Shown here piece by piece: positions 11,591 through 22,027 of a stretch of 64,000 bases of DNA; positions within the stretch are counted from its first letter, which is position 1, and each line of letters starts with the position of its first letter. The translations under genes and the position numbers were made by a program. The notes below the pieces were generated by a model. That model ran no database searches, had not been told where the DNA came from, and saw only the letters and a list, made by a program, of their open reading frames with translations. Source of the stretch: Vespa crabro (taxonomy: Eukaryota; Arthropoda; Insecta; Hymenoptera; Vespidae); the NCBI RefSeq assembly GCF_910589235.1, contig NC_060966.1, positions 3,210,820 through 3,274,819 of the forward strand, given 5' to 3'.

Positions 11591-11725
11591 ATGAAAAGAT
11601 ATTTCCAGCCCTTTTCGAAGACGAACTGGCGAGGATCGTTAAGCGATCGCAATTTCCGCCGATCGACGAGTCGCCCTTCGTCATCCTCGAGGCGCGGAAT
11701 GCCGACGTCGCGAGTAACTAACTAA
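11591..11725 (+). CDS. candidate small ORF, 44 aa, Ser/Arg-rich
   Basis: The ATG lies in an A-rich context (AAAAAATGAAAAG) and the frame ends TAA. The peptide starts MKRYFQPFSKTNWRGSLSD and continues with a Ser/Arg-rich stretch (RRSTSRPSSSSRRG). It covers a unique GC-richer island. The ATTTCCAG at 11601-11608 could alternatively be a 3' splice site, but the upstream tract is purine-rich, not pyrimidine-rich. No family is recognised, and the Ser-Arg composition could arise from TCG/CGA-rich DNA without selection. Confidence 0.18.
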   Translation: MKRYFQPFSKTNWRGSLSDRNFRRSTSRPSSSSRRGMPTSRVTN

Positions 11726-11846
11726 GTACGAGAAGCGGCTGATACGCGTTTTCATCCTGCATAATGAACGATCCACATCGTACGGTGGTTCGTGTTTTCG
11801 TCGAATCACCATTCCACGATGGTATCTCGATGGTACCGTCGTTCCG

Positions 11847-12600
11847 ATTAACTAAAATCATTCAATTCTTTATACGTCCTTTATATTTTTAACGATTGTT
11901 CTTATTAACGAGTTGCTGGATCAATGTCGTTATAGAAAACAAAAACGTTTAAGGGATACAAAATGATACCCGGTGATTAATTGAAATCATTTCGTTTCTT
12001 TATACGTTCTTTTATATTTTTTACGATTGCACCTTAATAACGAGTGGCTGGATCAATTTTATGTAGAAAACAAAAACGTTTACTCTAATCGTTTAAGAGT
12101 GCAGGTGATTTATTGAATGAATTATTTCAAACGTGATGATACATCGGTTCGTTCCAATTAATTAAAATCATTTGTTTTTTTTTTTATACGTTCTTTAACT
12201 ATTCTTCTTAATAACGAGTTGTCGGATTAATGTCTTTTAGAAAAATAAAAACGTTTATGTTAAACGTTTAACACGTTCCGTGCTATGTGTACCATCGGTG
12301 GTACATGTTAAACTTGATCTTCAGGCCACGTGTACCACCGGTGGTACACGCAGTCATTTTTTTCTTTAGTCAAAATATCAAATGGCTTGAACGACAAGTC
12401 AGGCAAAAATGGCTTGGCACAGAACGTGTTAAAGGATACAAATGATGACCGAAGGATTAATTAAAATCATACGATTCTTTATACGTTCTTTATATTTTTA
12501 ACGATTGCTTTTAATAACGAGTTGTCGGATTAATTTCTTTTAGAAAAACAAAGACATTTACGTTAATCATTTAAAAGATATTCGAATGAATTATATCAAA
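11847..12600. repeat. four-unit diverged tandem array
   Basis: Four units begin at about 11847, 11975, 12154 and 12455. Each has the order TTAATTRAAATCAT, CTTTATACGTYCTTT, AACGAGTTG and AGAAAAcAAAAACGTTTA. Unit three carries a nested TTAA-flanked MITE (12272-12428); without it the spacing is about 130-180 bp. The units are diverged, so the array is old. Confidence 0.85.
12272..12428 (+). mobile_element. piggyBac-type MITE, 157 bp, copy 1
   Basis: The element is flanked by TTAA on both sides (12268-12271 and 12429-12432) and has terminal inverted repeats CACGTTCCGTGC / GCACAGAACGTG. It is the same length (157 bp) as the copy at 59939-60095 and closely similar throughout. Internally it has two copies of a palindrome: GTGTACCACCGGTGGTACAC (perfect, at about 12339) and a degraded copy (GTGTACCATCGGTGGTACAT) at about 12287. 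It has no coding capacity. TTAA duplication and this terminal form are typical of piggyBac-superfamily non-autonomous elements, which is the basis for the class. Confidence 0.88.
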
Positions 12601-12650
12601 CATTGTTGTATAACTCTTCGTCCATTAATTTTTTCGCGTATTGATTACAG

Positions 12651-12692
12651 AGATAAGTTTAATTCGTGTGAAAAGATTTTACATCGAACTCG
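12651..12692 (+). other. candidate 42-nt microexon
   Basis: A pyrimidine-containing acceptor (TTTTTTCGCGTATTGATTACAG) ends at 12650 and a strong donor (GTAAGTAAG) starts at 12693. The segment is 42 nt, a multiple of three. Two of three frames are open (for example DKFNSCEKILHRT). The borders resemble an insect microexon, but the segment is short enough for chance. Exon status is inference. Confidence 0.22.
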
Positions 12693-12699
12693 GTAAGTA

Positions 12700-13636
12700 A
12701 GTAAGTATTTCTTACGTATACGGTGTTCGCACGCGACTAAAAATATTGTTTCTTTTTGAGAGGCAAAGTTACAACGTGTGCGCGCGCGTACATACGCGCG
12801 TACATATACACACGCACATATACACACACCCGCGCGAAAAGTCATGCGCAAACTTATCGTTTAAGGTACAAATTACTTGGAAGACTAAGTCTTTCGTCGT
12901 TAATGACCAAATGGCACGCCAAGTGGTTGAACTTGATCTTCTAACAGGGCGTACTATTGCGCTAACTAGAACCCTCCCCCTTCTCCTCCTCTTATCGCTC
13001 ATCCCTCAACCCACCATCTTCTTGTTCGCTACATCTCATCTTTCAGGGTCAAAGTTCTCAACTCATAGTGTTTTTCGTGTAAAGGAAGTAAGGAAGAAAG
13101 GAAGAAAAGAAGAAAGGAACAAAATAATCTAATATGGATTAGAAAATTAATTTAGAATTAAAAGAAAAATCTTATTGTATTTAATCGTATTGAACTATGT
13201 CGCCGCATTTAATTGTTAACTATATTTATTTGGCCGTTATTTTTATTAATTAATGAGAAAAATATTTTGTATAATAAATGGTCAATATTTCTTTGGTCGA
13301 TTTTTTTATTAATTAATGGTAAAATGTTCTGTGTGATAAGTCAATCTATCATGTCATATTTATATACATATACATATACATATATATATATATATACATA
13401 AACACACAAACGCACATATGAATATTTTAATCGGTATAATTAATTAAGTGTCAGAGTTGCGCCACACATTATCATATTATCATATTATTATCATATTAGA
13501 GATATTTAATCATAAAAAATTGACCATTTATTTTAAACACTGACTCAATAACTATCATCCGCTAATTGTCAATTTAACACAGATTTCTGACTGGTATTAT
13601 TCATGGATAATCTTTACATCGCATATTTATTATTTT
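12700..13636. other. mixed CG/CA-rich and AT-rich DNA, no supported gene
   Basis: 12776-12836 is a CG/CA/TA alternating tract. 12890-13080 is a unique, GC-richer and C-rich segment; the plus frame 12746-13132 crosses it but half of that frame is repeat-derived and no domain is seen. A duplicated GGTC/GATTTTT...TTAATTAATG unit lies at about 13226-13320. 13360-13410 is TA/CA repeat. Confidence 0.5.
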
Positions 13637-13641
13637 TAATA

Positions 13642-13690
<49 letters not shown>
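13637..13690. repeat. (TTA)n microsatellite
   Basis: About 17 TTA triplets. Confidence 0.95.
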
Positions 13691-13779
13691 GTTACTACAG
13701 AGAGAAAGATATTTAAATTAGCTTTTATTAAATCGATCAAAGCATTCTATAATCTAAAGGATAACTCGTGCAGCCGTTA

Positions 13780-14364
13780 GAATCATCATCGTTCTTAGTT
13801 CACTTAGGGGACTCACGTGGCTCGTGCGTGCCGATTTGAATGCGAGTTAAACGAAGATTTATGCGGTGGCACGTAAATATAAACAACAATATGCAATCCC
13901 CGCCTCATTGTCCCGAGCGAACAAGGCGCGAGAGCTGACCAATGCGAACTAATAAGCACGGCGCACCACAAAGATATCCTTTTGCTCTTCTTCTTCGACG
14001 GAACTTGGACATACATATCTATATACACAAACCTATACACATATACACATGCGCACACATATAAACATTTACGTATCTACTACTGTCTCTATGTACATAC
14101 GTAGATATATTCATACGTGTGTATGTGTGTGTGTGTGTGTGTGTGTATGTGTACTCGCTACCGCACCTCTCAAGACTAATCGACCGAGATGCTTCTTAAC
14201 GAGCGAGTAGCAACCGGATCCGACCAATTCAGACAGTTTCGTCTCCCGCGTTTTTTGCGTTAAAACCAGCCAGAAATTTGTCTGTCGTCGTCGTCGTCGT
14301 CGTCGTCGCCTGCCTTAATACGTTATATGTCACAATGTCAGGACGTTGATCCATTTGTAAGTAT
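13780..14364 (+). promoter_or_regulatory. GC-richer island ending in a strong donor-like site
   Basis: Unique GC-richer DNA at 13800-13980 contains TCACGTGGCTCG, a 12-mer with an E-box CACGTG that recurs at 28675-28686. A (GT)n tract (14116-14152) and a (GTC)n tract (14283-14309) are embedded. A consensus donor GTAAGTAT starts at 14357 after a unique segment (14160-14356) with no long frame. It could be a non-coding first exon and promoter, but no transcript evidence is available. Confidence 0.25.
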
Positions 14365-15097
14365 CCAAATACCCAAACCCAAATCAAACCGAACGAAAAC
14401 AAAACATTCGAACGAGAAAAACACAAGATTTATCTTCTGATGTAACCACGTGTCACCTTCCAATACAATATTTGTATTATCTTCAATCCACCACCACCAC
14501 AACCACTATCTTCCACTTTTTTCCTAGTACTCCCCTTGTCCCGCCAATCTTCTTAGTAAAAAGAAATTCTTTATCGATCGATATAAAAATTTCATTAACT
14601 CGGTTCAATCCGAATGATAATCTCATTGAGGTTATCTCGACCGCCCAAGACGGGATGCTATTTAAAAGGCAATCACCTTACTTCTACTTCCTTAGTCGTC
14701 GTTAGTATTATCCTTGTTGATCTATTCAAGAGATTGCTCGGATAGATCGAAAGAAATATGCTATTCTCGATCACATACGATGATAAGCGAACACAAGAGA
14801 GTTCTAATATATGATAGAATTTTCATATGGCGATATATCGTTCACCTATCTTATTCAACTTTAATGATGTAATATAGCCGAAAAGTACTTTGTTTGATTA
14901 TATACATAATCATATACATACTCTCGTACACATGCACGCACGGACGCATATACGTTATTTATTAGCATTGAAGAAAGTAATGTTATACAATCATTGTTAT
15001 AATACTCACGCTCATATCCTCCATGCTGCGTTTTATTATTGACGTTTGAAATAATTTCCCACGTAGGTCGTGTTAAATAACGTAATATATGTATATA

Positions 15098-15098
<1 letters not shown>
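14365..15098. other. unique AT-rich DNA, no gene seen
   Basis: The plus frame at 14472-14705 is 77 codons, of which the first part is a CCA/CAA triplet run; the rest has no recognisable domain. No other structure stands out. Confidence 0.5.

Positions 15099-15145
<47 letters not shown>
15099..15145. repeat. (AT)n microsatellite
   Basis: A TA tract that begins with a GTGTA interruption at about 15102. Confidence 0.93.
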
Positions 15146-15147
<2 letters not shown>

Positions 15148-15612
15148 CGTATACACAAACGGATGTTAGAAGAGATTCGTCTTTCCACCTTCGGTTATGT
15201 CCTTTATCACGTGAACGTTAACACTCACATAACTGAACGAACGATCTTAAATGATAGACACGTGAATGTATTCATTAAGAGTAAGAGAAACAAAATGAGG
15301 AGAAAAGAAGAAAAAGAAATATAAATAAATAAACGTATATACTAAAAGATTAATCCGATTCGATATGAGGTCAAGATCATTCGTAGAAACTGATGATCAC
15401 TACATGTCAACACATGTAAATACGTAAGAAAAAATGAGAAAACAAATTAACCAAAAACCAAGAAATATAATAAGTAAAACCAAATGATTATCCAGATATT
15501 TTCTTCCACGATGATGAAGTATATTATTTTTCTTGTATCCAATGTTATCGACGATTGATAGATACGTCCTAAATGTAATCCCCTTCCTTCTTACTTCCCA
15601 TTCGCACATCAG

Positions 15613-15760
15613 GCTTTCGATCTCGCGTCGAGATCGTGGCGCTGAATGTTGTCAGCTCGACGTGCTCGAGAAACATCGACGGCCAGGATGTTCCATGCAT
15701 CGCGACATTCTGCTACCGCTCATTGAAGTCTCCGAGTTAATGCTTTATAACGTATCCCAC
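15613..15760 (+). other. exon-like GC-rich segment with splice-like borders
   Basis: A pyrimidine-rich acceptor (CTTCCCATTCGCACATCAG) ends at 15612 and a weak donor-like CAC/GTATAT lies at 15761. One frame is open throughout (contains RDRGAECCQLDVLEKHRR, then HRDILLPLIEVSELML). Base composition is clearly higher in G and C than the flanks. It contains the palindromic CTCGCGTCGAGATCG region near the 5' end. No family is recognised. It may be an exon, or a conserved non-coding element. Confidence 0.25.
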
Positions 15761-15781
15761 GTATATTTTCTCCTTCTTTAA

Positions 15782-16380
15782 TCACTGAATCCAATGATGA
15801 ATGTTCGTCGTTGAATCTGGTTATATAAGAATTTCCGACATCGAAACCAATGAACTTCATATATTTCGTCTTGGAAAAGTTTTATATCGTTTGGAAGTAA
15901 ACAAATTAAAAAAAAAAAAAAAGGAAGTAATAATAATAATCAAATGAAAGAAAAGAAAACGGAATAATAATAATAATAATAATAGTAATAAATGTGTACA
16001 CAACTCAGTTAGAAATAATTTGATCACACGCGGACTCGCATACGTTCTTCTTCAGGCGTGCGATTTCGAATAAACGAAAGGATAATAAAAGGGAGAAGAA
16101 GAGAAGTGAATGGAGGAAGTAAAGGATGAAAAAGAGGAAGAAGAAAGAAATGAGGAAGAGGAAGAAGGTATTAAGGGTGGATAAGAAGATGGTGGAGGAG
16201 AAGGAAGACGAGGAAAAAGAAGAAGAGAAGAAGAAGAAGAAGATATAAGGAATAACAAAAGGAAAAATATGACGAGTATTGCGATTATGACGATTAGAAT
16301 AATTAGAATGATGATGACGATGACGACGTAGATGAGGAGGTAGTAATACGAACAAAGAGAAATCATCGAAGGAGCCAAAC
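15782..16380. other. AT-rich then polypurine DNA, no gene
   Basis: 15905-15990 has A/AAT runs. 16075-16340 is a 260-bp polypurine (GAA/GGA/GAT) tract on the plus strand. The long minus-strand frames here encode Ser/Phe/Leu runs from that tract and are rejected. Confidence 0.75.
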
Positions 16381-16539
16381 GCTCGCCGGCTCGAGCTGAA
16401 ACTCACTGAATCGGTTCTTCTGCTGCTCGGCAGGTCTGCCTTGCGCGCTGCCTTGTGGTGAGGGAGAGTTAGACCGAAGGGAGGGGGAGAGAAACAGGCA
16501 GCGCGACGTGTGTATGCCTGCGTGAGCGAGTAATAGTGT

Positions 16540-16540
<1 letters not shown>
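16381..16540. promoter_or_regulatory. GC-rich unique island beside GA repeats
   Basis: 16381-16470 has high G+C with a good acceptor-like GTTCTTCTGCTGCTCGGCAG ending at 16432 and a donor-like GTGAGGG 24 bases later. It is too short to judge as an exon. It adjoins GA tracts (16542 onward), the type of DNA bound by GAGA-type factors in insects. Regulatory use is inference. Confidence 0.25.
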
Positions 16541-16577
<37 letters not shown>

Positions 16578-16592
16578 GAGTGAGTGAAAGAA

Positions 16593-16633
<41 letters not shown>
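16541..16633. repeat. (GA)n microsatellite, two tracts
   Basis: Two (GA)n tracts (16541-16573 and 16596-16630) are separated by a GTGAGTGAG spacer. Confidence 0.95.
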
Positions 16634-16895
16634 GCTAGAAAGAAAAAAAAAGGGAGAAGGTAAGCGAAGCTCTTCTTCCATCCAGCCCACCACCGGCTGC
16701 CTAGGGGCTTCGACCATTATCTTTCGTCGTAGGTTTCGCTTGGTTCGCGTACAAGAGCTTACGGGAGGTGAAACGAGAGGAGGAGTACTCCGTTGGAGGT
16801 GGGTAGGACCAGGGTAGGGTACACCATCGAGGGCTTTATTATATTTACGCGAGGCGTTATCGAAGCAATCCAACAATATTGATTCCCTCCTCATC
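16634..16895. other. GC-richer unique island between GA tracts
   Basis: Unique sequence (16670-16840) with several frames open on both strands, as expected of stop-poor GC-rich DNA. The minus frame 16469-17014 is 181 codons only because it runs through three GA tracts (Ser-Leu runs). No domain is recognised. Confidence 0.5.
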
Positions 16896-16903
16896 AGAGA
16901 GAG

Positions 16904-16934
<31 letters not shown>

Positions 16935-16976
16935 GAGCGAGAGGGAGAAAGAGAGAGAGAGTGAAAGAGAGAAAGA
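16896..16976. repeat. impure (GA)n tract
   Basis: A GA tract with AA and GC interruptions. Confidence 0.93.
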
Positions 16977-17052
16977 TTGTCGAACTTGAAGAACGCCCAA
17001 TCAGTGAAAACCACCCTCTGTTACATTTCGTTACACCCACGCTTATACATTC

Positions 17053-17053
17053 T

Positions 17054-17093
<40 letters not shown>

Positions 17094-17110
17094 CGTAATC
17101 ATCATCATTA

Positions 17111-17142
<32 letters not shown>
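17053..17142. repeat. compound (CA)n-(TA)n-(ATT)n microsatellite
   Basis: CA (17053-17078), then TA (17079-17092), then a short spacer and ATT repeats (17110-17142). Confidence 0.95.
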
Positions 17143-17145
<3 letters not shown>

Positions 17146-18107
17146 GCACTTTACTTTGTAATATTTATCATAATCGCATTATTATTGTTATTATTACACG
17201 ATTGGATTGATGCGTATATACAATATTTTATAATAAGAATGTTTGATATTAATATTTTATTAACAATGAAACCGATTTAAATTAATAATAAAACCAATAT
17301 AAACATCATTATCGTATTATTGTTATTATTATTATTGATTGAGTTGATTGATATATTGTATATTTTATGATGGAAATTTTTAATTTTAATATTTATCGTA
17401 ATCGTTAATATTTTGTATTATTGTTATTATTATACGATTAGATTGATGTACGACATTTTATAATAAGAATTTTTTATTTTTTATTAACAATAAATTTGAC
17501 ATTTATTTATGAATTAACTCAATATTATTATTATCGACATTATCGTCATCGTCATTATTATTGTTAAATAATTTATTACCTTAAATATTTTCTTTACTTT
17601 TATTTTATTCCCTGACACTATATTGTTTTATATCTAATCAAACAATATCAATATTTAGTATTATTTATATTAAACATATTGATATTATTTATTGTCCAAT
17701 CCAATAATATACTGTCCTTGTTATATTATTACTGTTCATTTAGATTCATTGAGATTTATTGTTCCTTTATTTAGATATAAATATATTAACGTTATCGTCC
17801 AACTCAATGCAAACAAATTAATGCATAGAATAAGGACAAATTACGAATTAATTAATTGTAGGAAATAAAATGAATTATACAAAAACAATTACCAAGAAGA
17901 TCTATCACTTTCAGGAACAGTGCCACTATCGATTGTCTCTTTCTATCTCTCTGACTAATACCAGTTTATTTTCTTTCTCTATTTAAAAAAAAAAAAACAA
18001 ATTTACCATAAGCCTATTCAAAGCCCACAGACAAACCAACATCTTTTTCTTCTTCTTTCTTTTCTCTTCTTTCTACACGTTTATATCGCTACTGGAATGC
18101 TTCACTT

Positions 18108-18110
<3 letters not shown>
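17143..18110. repeat. AT-rich DNA built of diverged repeat units
   Basis: Three related units occur at about 17155-17250, 17320-17400 and 17420-17480 (ATTATTGTTATTATTA...GATTGATTGATGYA...TTTTATAATAAGAAT). A further dispersed motif (TTTAGATATAAATATATTAA, then TATCGTCCAACTCAA) at 17768-17805 is shared with 56120-57030. No gene is visible. Confidence 0.55.
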
Positions 18111-18160
<50 letters not shown>

Positions 18161-18162
18161 CC
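18111..18162. repeat. (CT)n microsatellite
   Basis: CT dinucleotides with one T insertion near the end. Confidence 0.95.
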
Positions 18163-18640
18163 TTTTTTCTTTTTTTTTAATTTTCTTTTAATTTTCTTTT
18201 AATTTGTTTTTTTTTTATTATTTTTATCAGTTCCTTGTGGCATATGTTTTTGCTCTTGTATTTCCCGTCTCGAAGGTGCGATCGAATGCACATGACTTAC
18301 GCGGATGGGTTCGATCTCTTTCGAACATTATTTCAATGTCACTGGAAGTGTTATCGTCGGTCAATGGGTAATTCGTAAATCGAAAGAATTGCGATCACGA
18401 TTGGCGGCAATAGCTGGAAGAAGAGATTAGCTTATAGAGGATATGAGGGACGATTTAAGTATGCGGGTTATGTTCGAATATGTCTTTGATTCTTTTTACT
18501 CTCTTTCTAAAAGGGTTAGATCAGTTATTTTTGTTTTTTTTTTTTTTTTTTTGTTGGTGAGAGTAAATTTGATAGAGGGCGGGGGTTTCGTTGCAAGGTT
18601 ATTACGAGTTCATTTTTTACTGTTTTTTTTTTTTTTTTTT
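18163..18640. other. T-rich tracts and a unique segment, no gene
   Basis: 18240-18440 is unique and moderately GC-richer. It is followed by two poly-T runs (18535-18553 and 18625-18647). No frame is convincing. Confidence 0.6.
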
Positions 18641-18644
18641 TTTT

Positions 18645-19135
18645 TTTATGTAGGATTTATCAGCCTCCTTTATGTAACCATAACGTGATTATGCTGCCTT
18701 CGTAATTCTTTTCGAAGGATTTCGATTCGTATTTATTTTTTCAAGCGATTTTTTTCGAAATTTCTTTTTTATTTTATCAAAATTATTCTCGACTTTGTTC
18801 GACGAAAGTATTTAAGGATTTATCAGTTCTACGTAATTGTAAATGTCGGTAAAGCGATTTGTCTAAATCTCTTTTAGAGCATTGTTATTTACGATATATT
18901 GAAAATTTTAATTTGATTTATATTAATTTTGTCTATTTTTTTTTTTTATGATGAGATCATTCAGGGATTTATCAGCATATTTAAGTGATAACATGATTCT
19001 TATACCCTTTTACGAGTGATTATGATACGTATTTATTTTTTAAATCGATTTAAAAAAAAAATTACATTTTTTTTATTTTATCAACGTTATTCTCGATTTT
19101 GTTTGATGAAAGTATTTAAAGATTTTTGATCTTAC
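18645..19135. repeat. diverged ~312-bp tandem duplication
   Basis: Copies start at about 18652 and 18964 with (G)GGATTTATCAGC, followed in order by CGTATTTATTTTTTMAA, GCGATTT/TCGATTT, TTTATTTTATCAA, TTATTCTCGAYTTTGTT and GAAAGTATTTAA. GGATTTATCAG also recurs at 18817. It is non-coding. Confidence 0.8.
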
Positions 19136-20505
19136 TTAAATTCGGATTACGTCGTTTGCAGAGCCTATTTCGTAGAATAATGATCTTTATTTATTTTTTA
19201 ATCGTTTATTTAGGATCTTTAATCTTATCAATGTTAATTCTAATCTTATTCTGACGGAAGAAGCAGGAATTTTCTCTGAAAAAAAAAATAAATAAATAAA
19301 TGAATAAATAAATAAAAAATATTTTTCGAAGATACACCAAAAAAAAAAGAAAAAGAAAAAGTATGAACAGTACGAATAGAAGAAGTATTAACTGAGGGAT
19401 TTTTTTTTCTCATCAAGATGGACGATTATAAATTTAGCCGAGTTTAAGACTCTTCATTCATAATCATTCGATCGATGCATTAAATATTCATCGATATGTG
19501 AAATATTATTAAGAAAACGATAAAAAAAAAGATTAACTTTTCTTTATACCATTTAATTGGCTTTATATAATAGGAATAGGATAAAAAAAAATACGTTCCT
19601 AGTTTAGTATTTTATTGGAGAATTTTCATAAGGGGAAAAAGTATAAAGAGATATGATCACAAGCTTATTCATGTAAAATCCGGATTGGTCCCTTTTTCTT
19701 TTCTTTTTTTCTTTTTTTTTTATTTTTCTATCTTCTTGGAAGGCTATAAAAGCTAACCGAAATGGTAATAAAATTTCTTATTAATTGCCCGATGAGTAAA
19801 GATTAGAAAGATGTTTCTAATATATCTATATGAATTTAATATTTATCAATAGCTTATTCATTCGTATATACGTATGTAAGATAATTATAAGTCTTTTTGA
19901 ACTTCCATTGTTATCAAACATATTAGATTTTTTATTCTATTAATTCATAATGATTATGGTCTTGTTTGATTTGAATTATGAATAAAAGTGCAGTTTAGAT
20001 GTAATTTTAAATAAAAATTGAATTATGATGTGACACATTTAGAAGATAGAAAGTTTTACTAGTACTTTTGGTTTAAAATTGATTTTATAATTAAATATAA
20101 TTGTTAGAAAGAAAGTGTATATGTATTTTTAATCTATAGTAAATGGTATTATATTTTGGGTAAAATAAACAATATGATATTTTAATTATTCTCCTTTATA
20201 TACAGCAACAAATGTAAAGATAGTGCAGTGTCCGAATATTAATGTAACTGTGTGTATGCTACGTGAGCATGCGCGCGCATATTATATATATATATATATA
20301 TATAAAATATACCATAGTAAGTAAGTAAATACGAATACATCGATTTGTGTAAAATCGATTCATCATTAAACACTCTACTAATTAATTTATAGTCCTTAAA
20401 AAATAATCATATGGAATGAAAAAAAGAAAACATGAAAAATTTTAACTACGAATTATTTGTATCAATATAATTACTCTACGTTCATGTAAGGGAGTATAAC
20501 TTGTA

Positions 20506-20509
<4 letters not shown>
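19136..20509. other. AT-rich non-coding DNA
   Basis: It holds an AAATA run (19280-19320), a TA tract at 20281-20303 and a CG-alternating word at 20268-20278. No open frame above background and no recognisable element. Confidence 0.6.

Positions 20510-20536
<27 letters not shown>
20510..20536. repeat. poly-A tract
   Basis: About 27 consecutive A residues. Confidence 0.97.
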
Positions 20537-20537
<1 letters not shown>

Positions 20538-20815
20538 ATACAGAAACAAAAAAAGAAAAAAGCATGAAAAATTTCCGAAGTCTAGTGATAATTACGTTCG
20601 TTTCGATAAAATGAAATACGAAACGTCTGAGACATTTAAAATTAGTTAACGATATACGGAAAGTTAAATAAATAGAAATTCATTATATATATTTATTCAT
20701 TCATGATTGTTTCATAATGATATCAATTTAAATGTACACATTGGTACGTCAGAAAGGACAGTGTGACAGGACAATGTCGGATGTCAAACAATCGTCGCGA
20801 AAAGAATTCACTTTT

Positions 20816-20818
<3 letters not shown>

Positions 20819-20880
<62 letters not shown>

Positions 20881-20886
20881 CTCTCT
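20819..20886. repeat. (CT)n microsatellite
   Basis: About 28 CT units and then TTTCTTTCTCTC. Confidence 0.96.
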
Positions 20887-21129
20887 TTATCTTGCATGCT
20901 CGGTAAAACTGAGGTCGTATCGCGGTGGAAGCCAAATCCTGGTGTGCGTCGAAAGCGAGTGTGTGGGTGGGCCGGATAACAGCTGATCGTCTGAGTTGAT
21001 CGGAACGCGAGCGAGGGGCGAAGCAGGAAGCCGCGAATGTCTCGACAGTGGCGTCCATTTGTACCACGAATGGTGCCTCGGAATTTCATTTGTATTAGAT
21101 TTAAATGGAACGATAACGATGTTGGATAT
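20887..21129. promoter_or_regulatory. GC-rich unique island between two CT tracts
   Basis: A 240-bp GC-rich segment contains CAGCTG, GAGCGAGGGGCGAAGC and CCATTTGTACCACGAATGG (an inverted CCATT/AATGG pair). Frames are open on both strands, so no coding strand stands out. The position between CT tracts resembles other islands in this window and suggests a regulatory region. This is inference. Confidence 0.3.
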
Positions 21130-21279
21130 CTTTCTCTTTCTCTCTCTCTCTTTCTCTTTCTCTCTTTCTCTTTCTCTTTCTCTCTATCTCTTTCTCTTTC
21201 CTCTCTATCTCTCTTTCTCTCTTTCTTTTTCTCTTTCTCCTTTTCTCTCTCTCAATCTCTTTCTCTCTTTCTCTTTCTT

Positions 21280-21335
<56 letters not shown>

Positions 21336-21600
21336 CCTTTGCCTTTCTGTCTTTCTCTTTCTATTTCTCTCTTTCTCTTTTTTTATCTTTCTTTTTCTCT
21401 CTTTCTCCTTTCTTTGTCTCTTTCTTTTTTCTTTCTATATGTTTCTCTGTTCCTTTGTCTCTTTCTGTCTTTCTCTTTTTCTCTTCTTCTCTTTCTCACT
21501 TTTTCTTTCTCTTCCTCTGTTGTCTGTCTGTCTGTCTGTCTCTTTCTCTCTCACTCTCTCTTTTTCTCTCCCTCTCTCCTTCTTTCTTCCTTTCTCTACG
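21130..21600. repeat. 470-bp CT-rich (TTTCTC)n domain
   Basis: An almost purine-free plus strand built of CT, TTTCTC and TGTCTG words. The plus-strand frames at 20996-21640, 21037-21603 and 21339-21626 are Ser-Leu-Phe translations of it and are rejected as genes. Confidence 0.95.
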
Positions 21601-21995
21601 TAACGTGTCGTTATGTCGAAAAGTAGGGCAGAGTTGCTGAAATCGTAACATTTCCAACATTATAATACAGTATTTCTTTTTATTCAGTATTTATATATTT
21701 TTAAATAAAATCATTAAGATATTTAATTTAATATCACTCCAAGAATATTATAAAATATTCTTTTAGACTAATTCATAGGAATTTTGTGAATTTTAACGTT
21801 TAACATGAAAGATGTTAATATGGTTTATATAATATAATTGTTCGTTAATAAAAATAATCGTTCGAGAAATAAATGTTCAAATTGTAAGGGCAAATATCGA
21901 AAATAAAACAAAAAATAATAATAATAATAATAGAAATCATATAGTTGACAAGATTATTGTCAGATAGATTCATAAATATTAATATTATAATTTCA

Positions 21996-22027
<32 letters not shown>

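Noticed and set aside
12746..13132. 128-codon plus frame that crosses a unique segment
   Set aside because: The first 35 codons are CA/TA/CG repeat and the end is GAAGGAA repeat; the middle has no recognisable domain and a competing minus frame is open.
16469..17014. 181-codon minus-strand frame
   Set aside because: Most of it is Ser-Leu/Pro translation of three GA tracts on the plus strand.
20996..21640. 214-codon plus-strand open frame (and the overlapping 188- and 95-codon frames)
   Set aside because: They are the Ser-Leu-Phe translation of a CT-rich tract; all frames are stop-free because TCT/CTC-type codons contain no stops.
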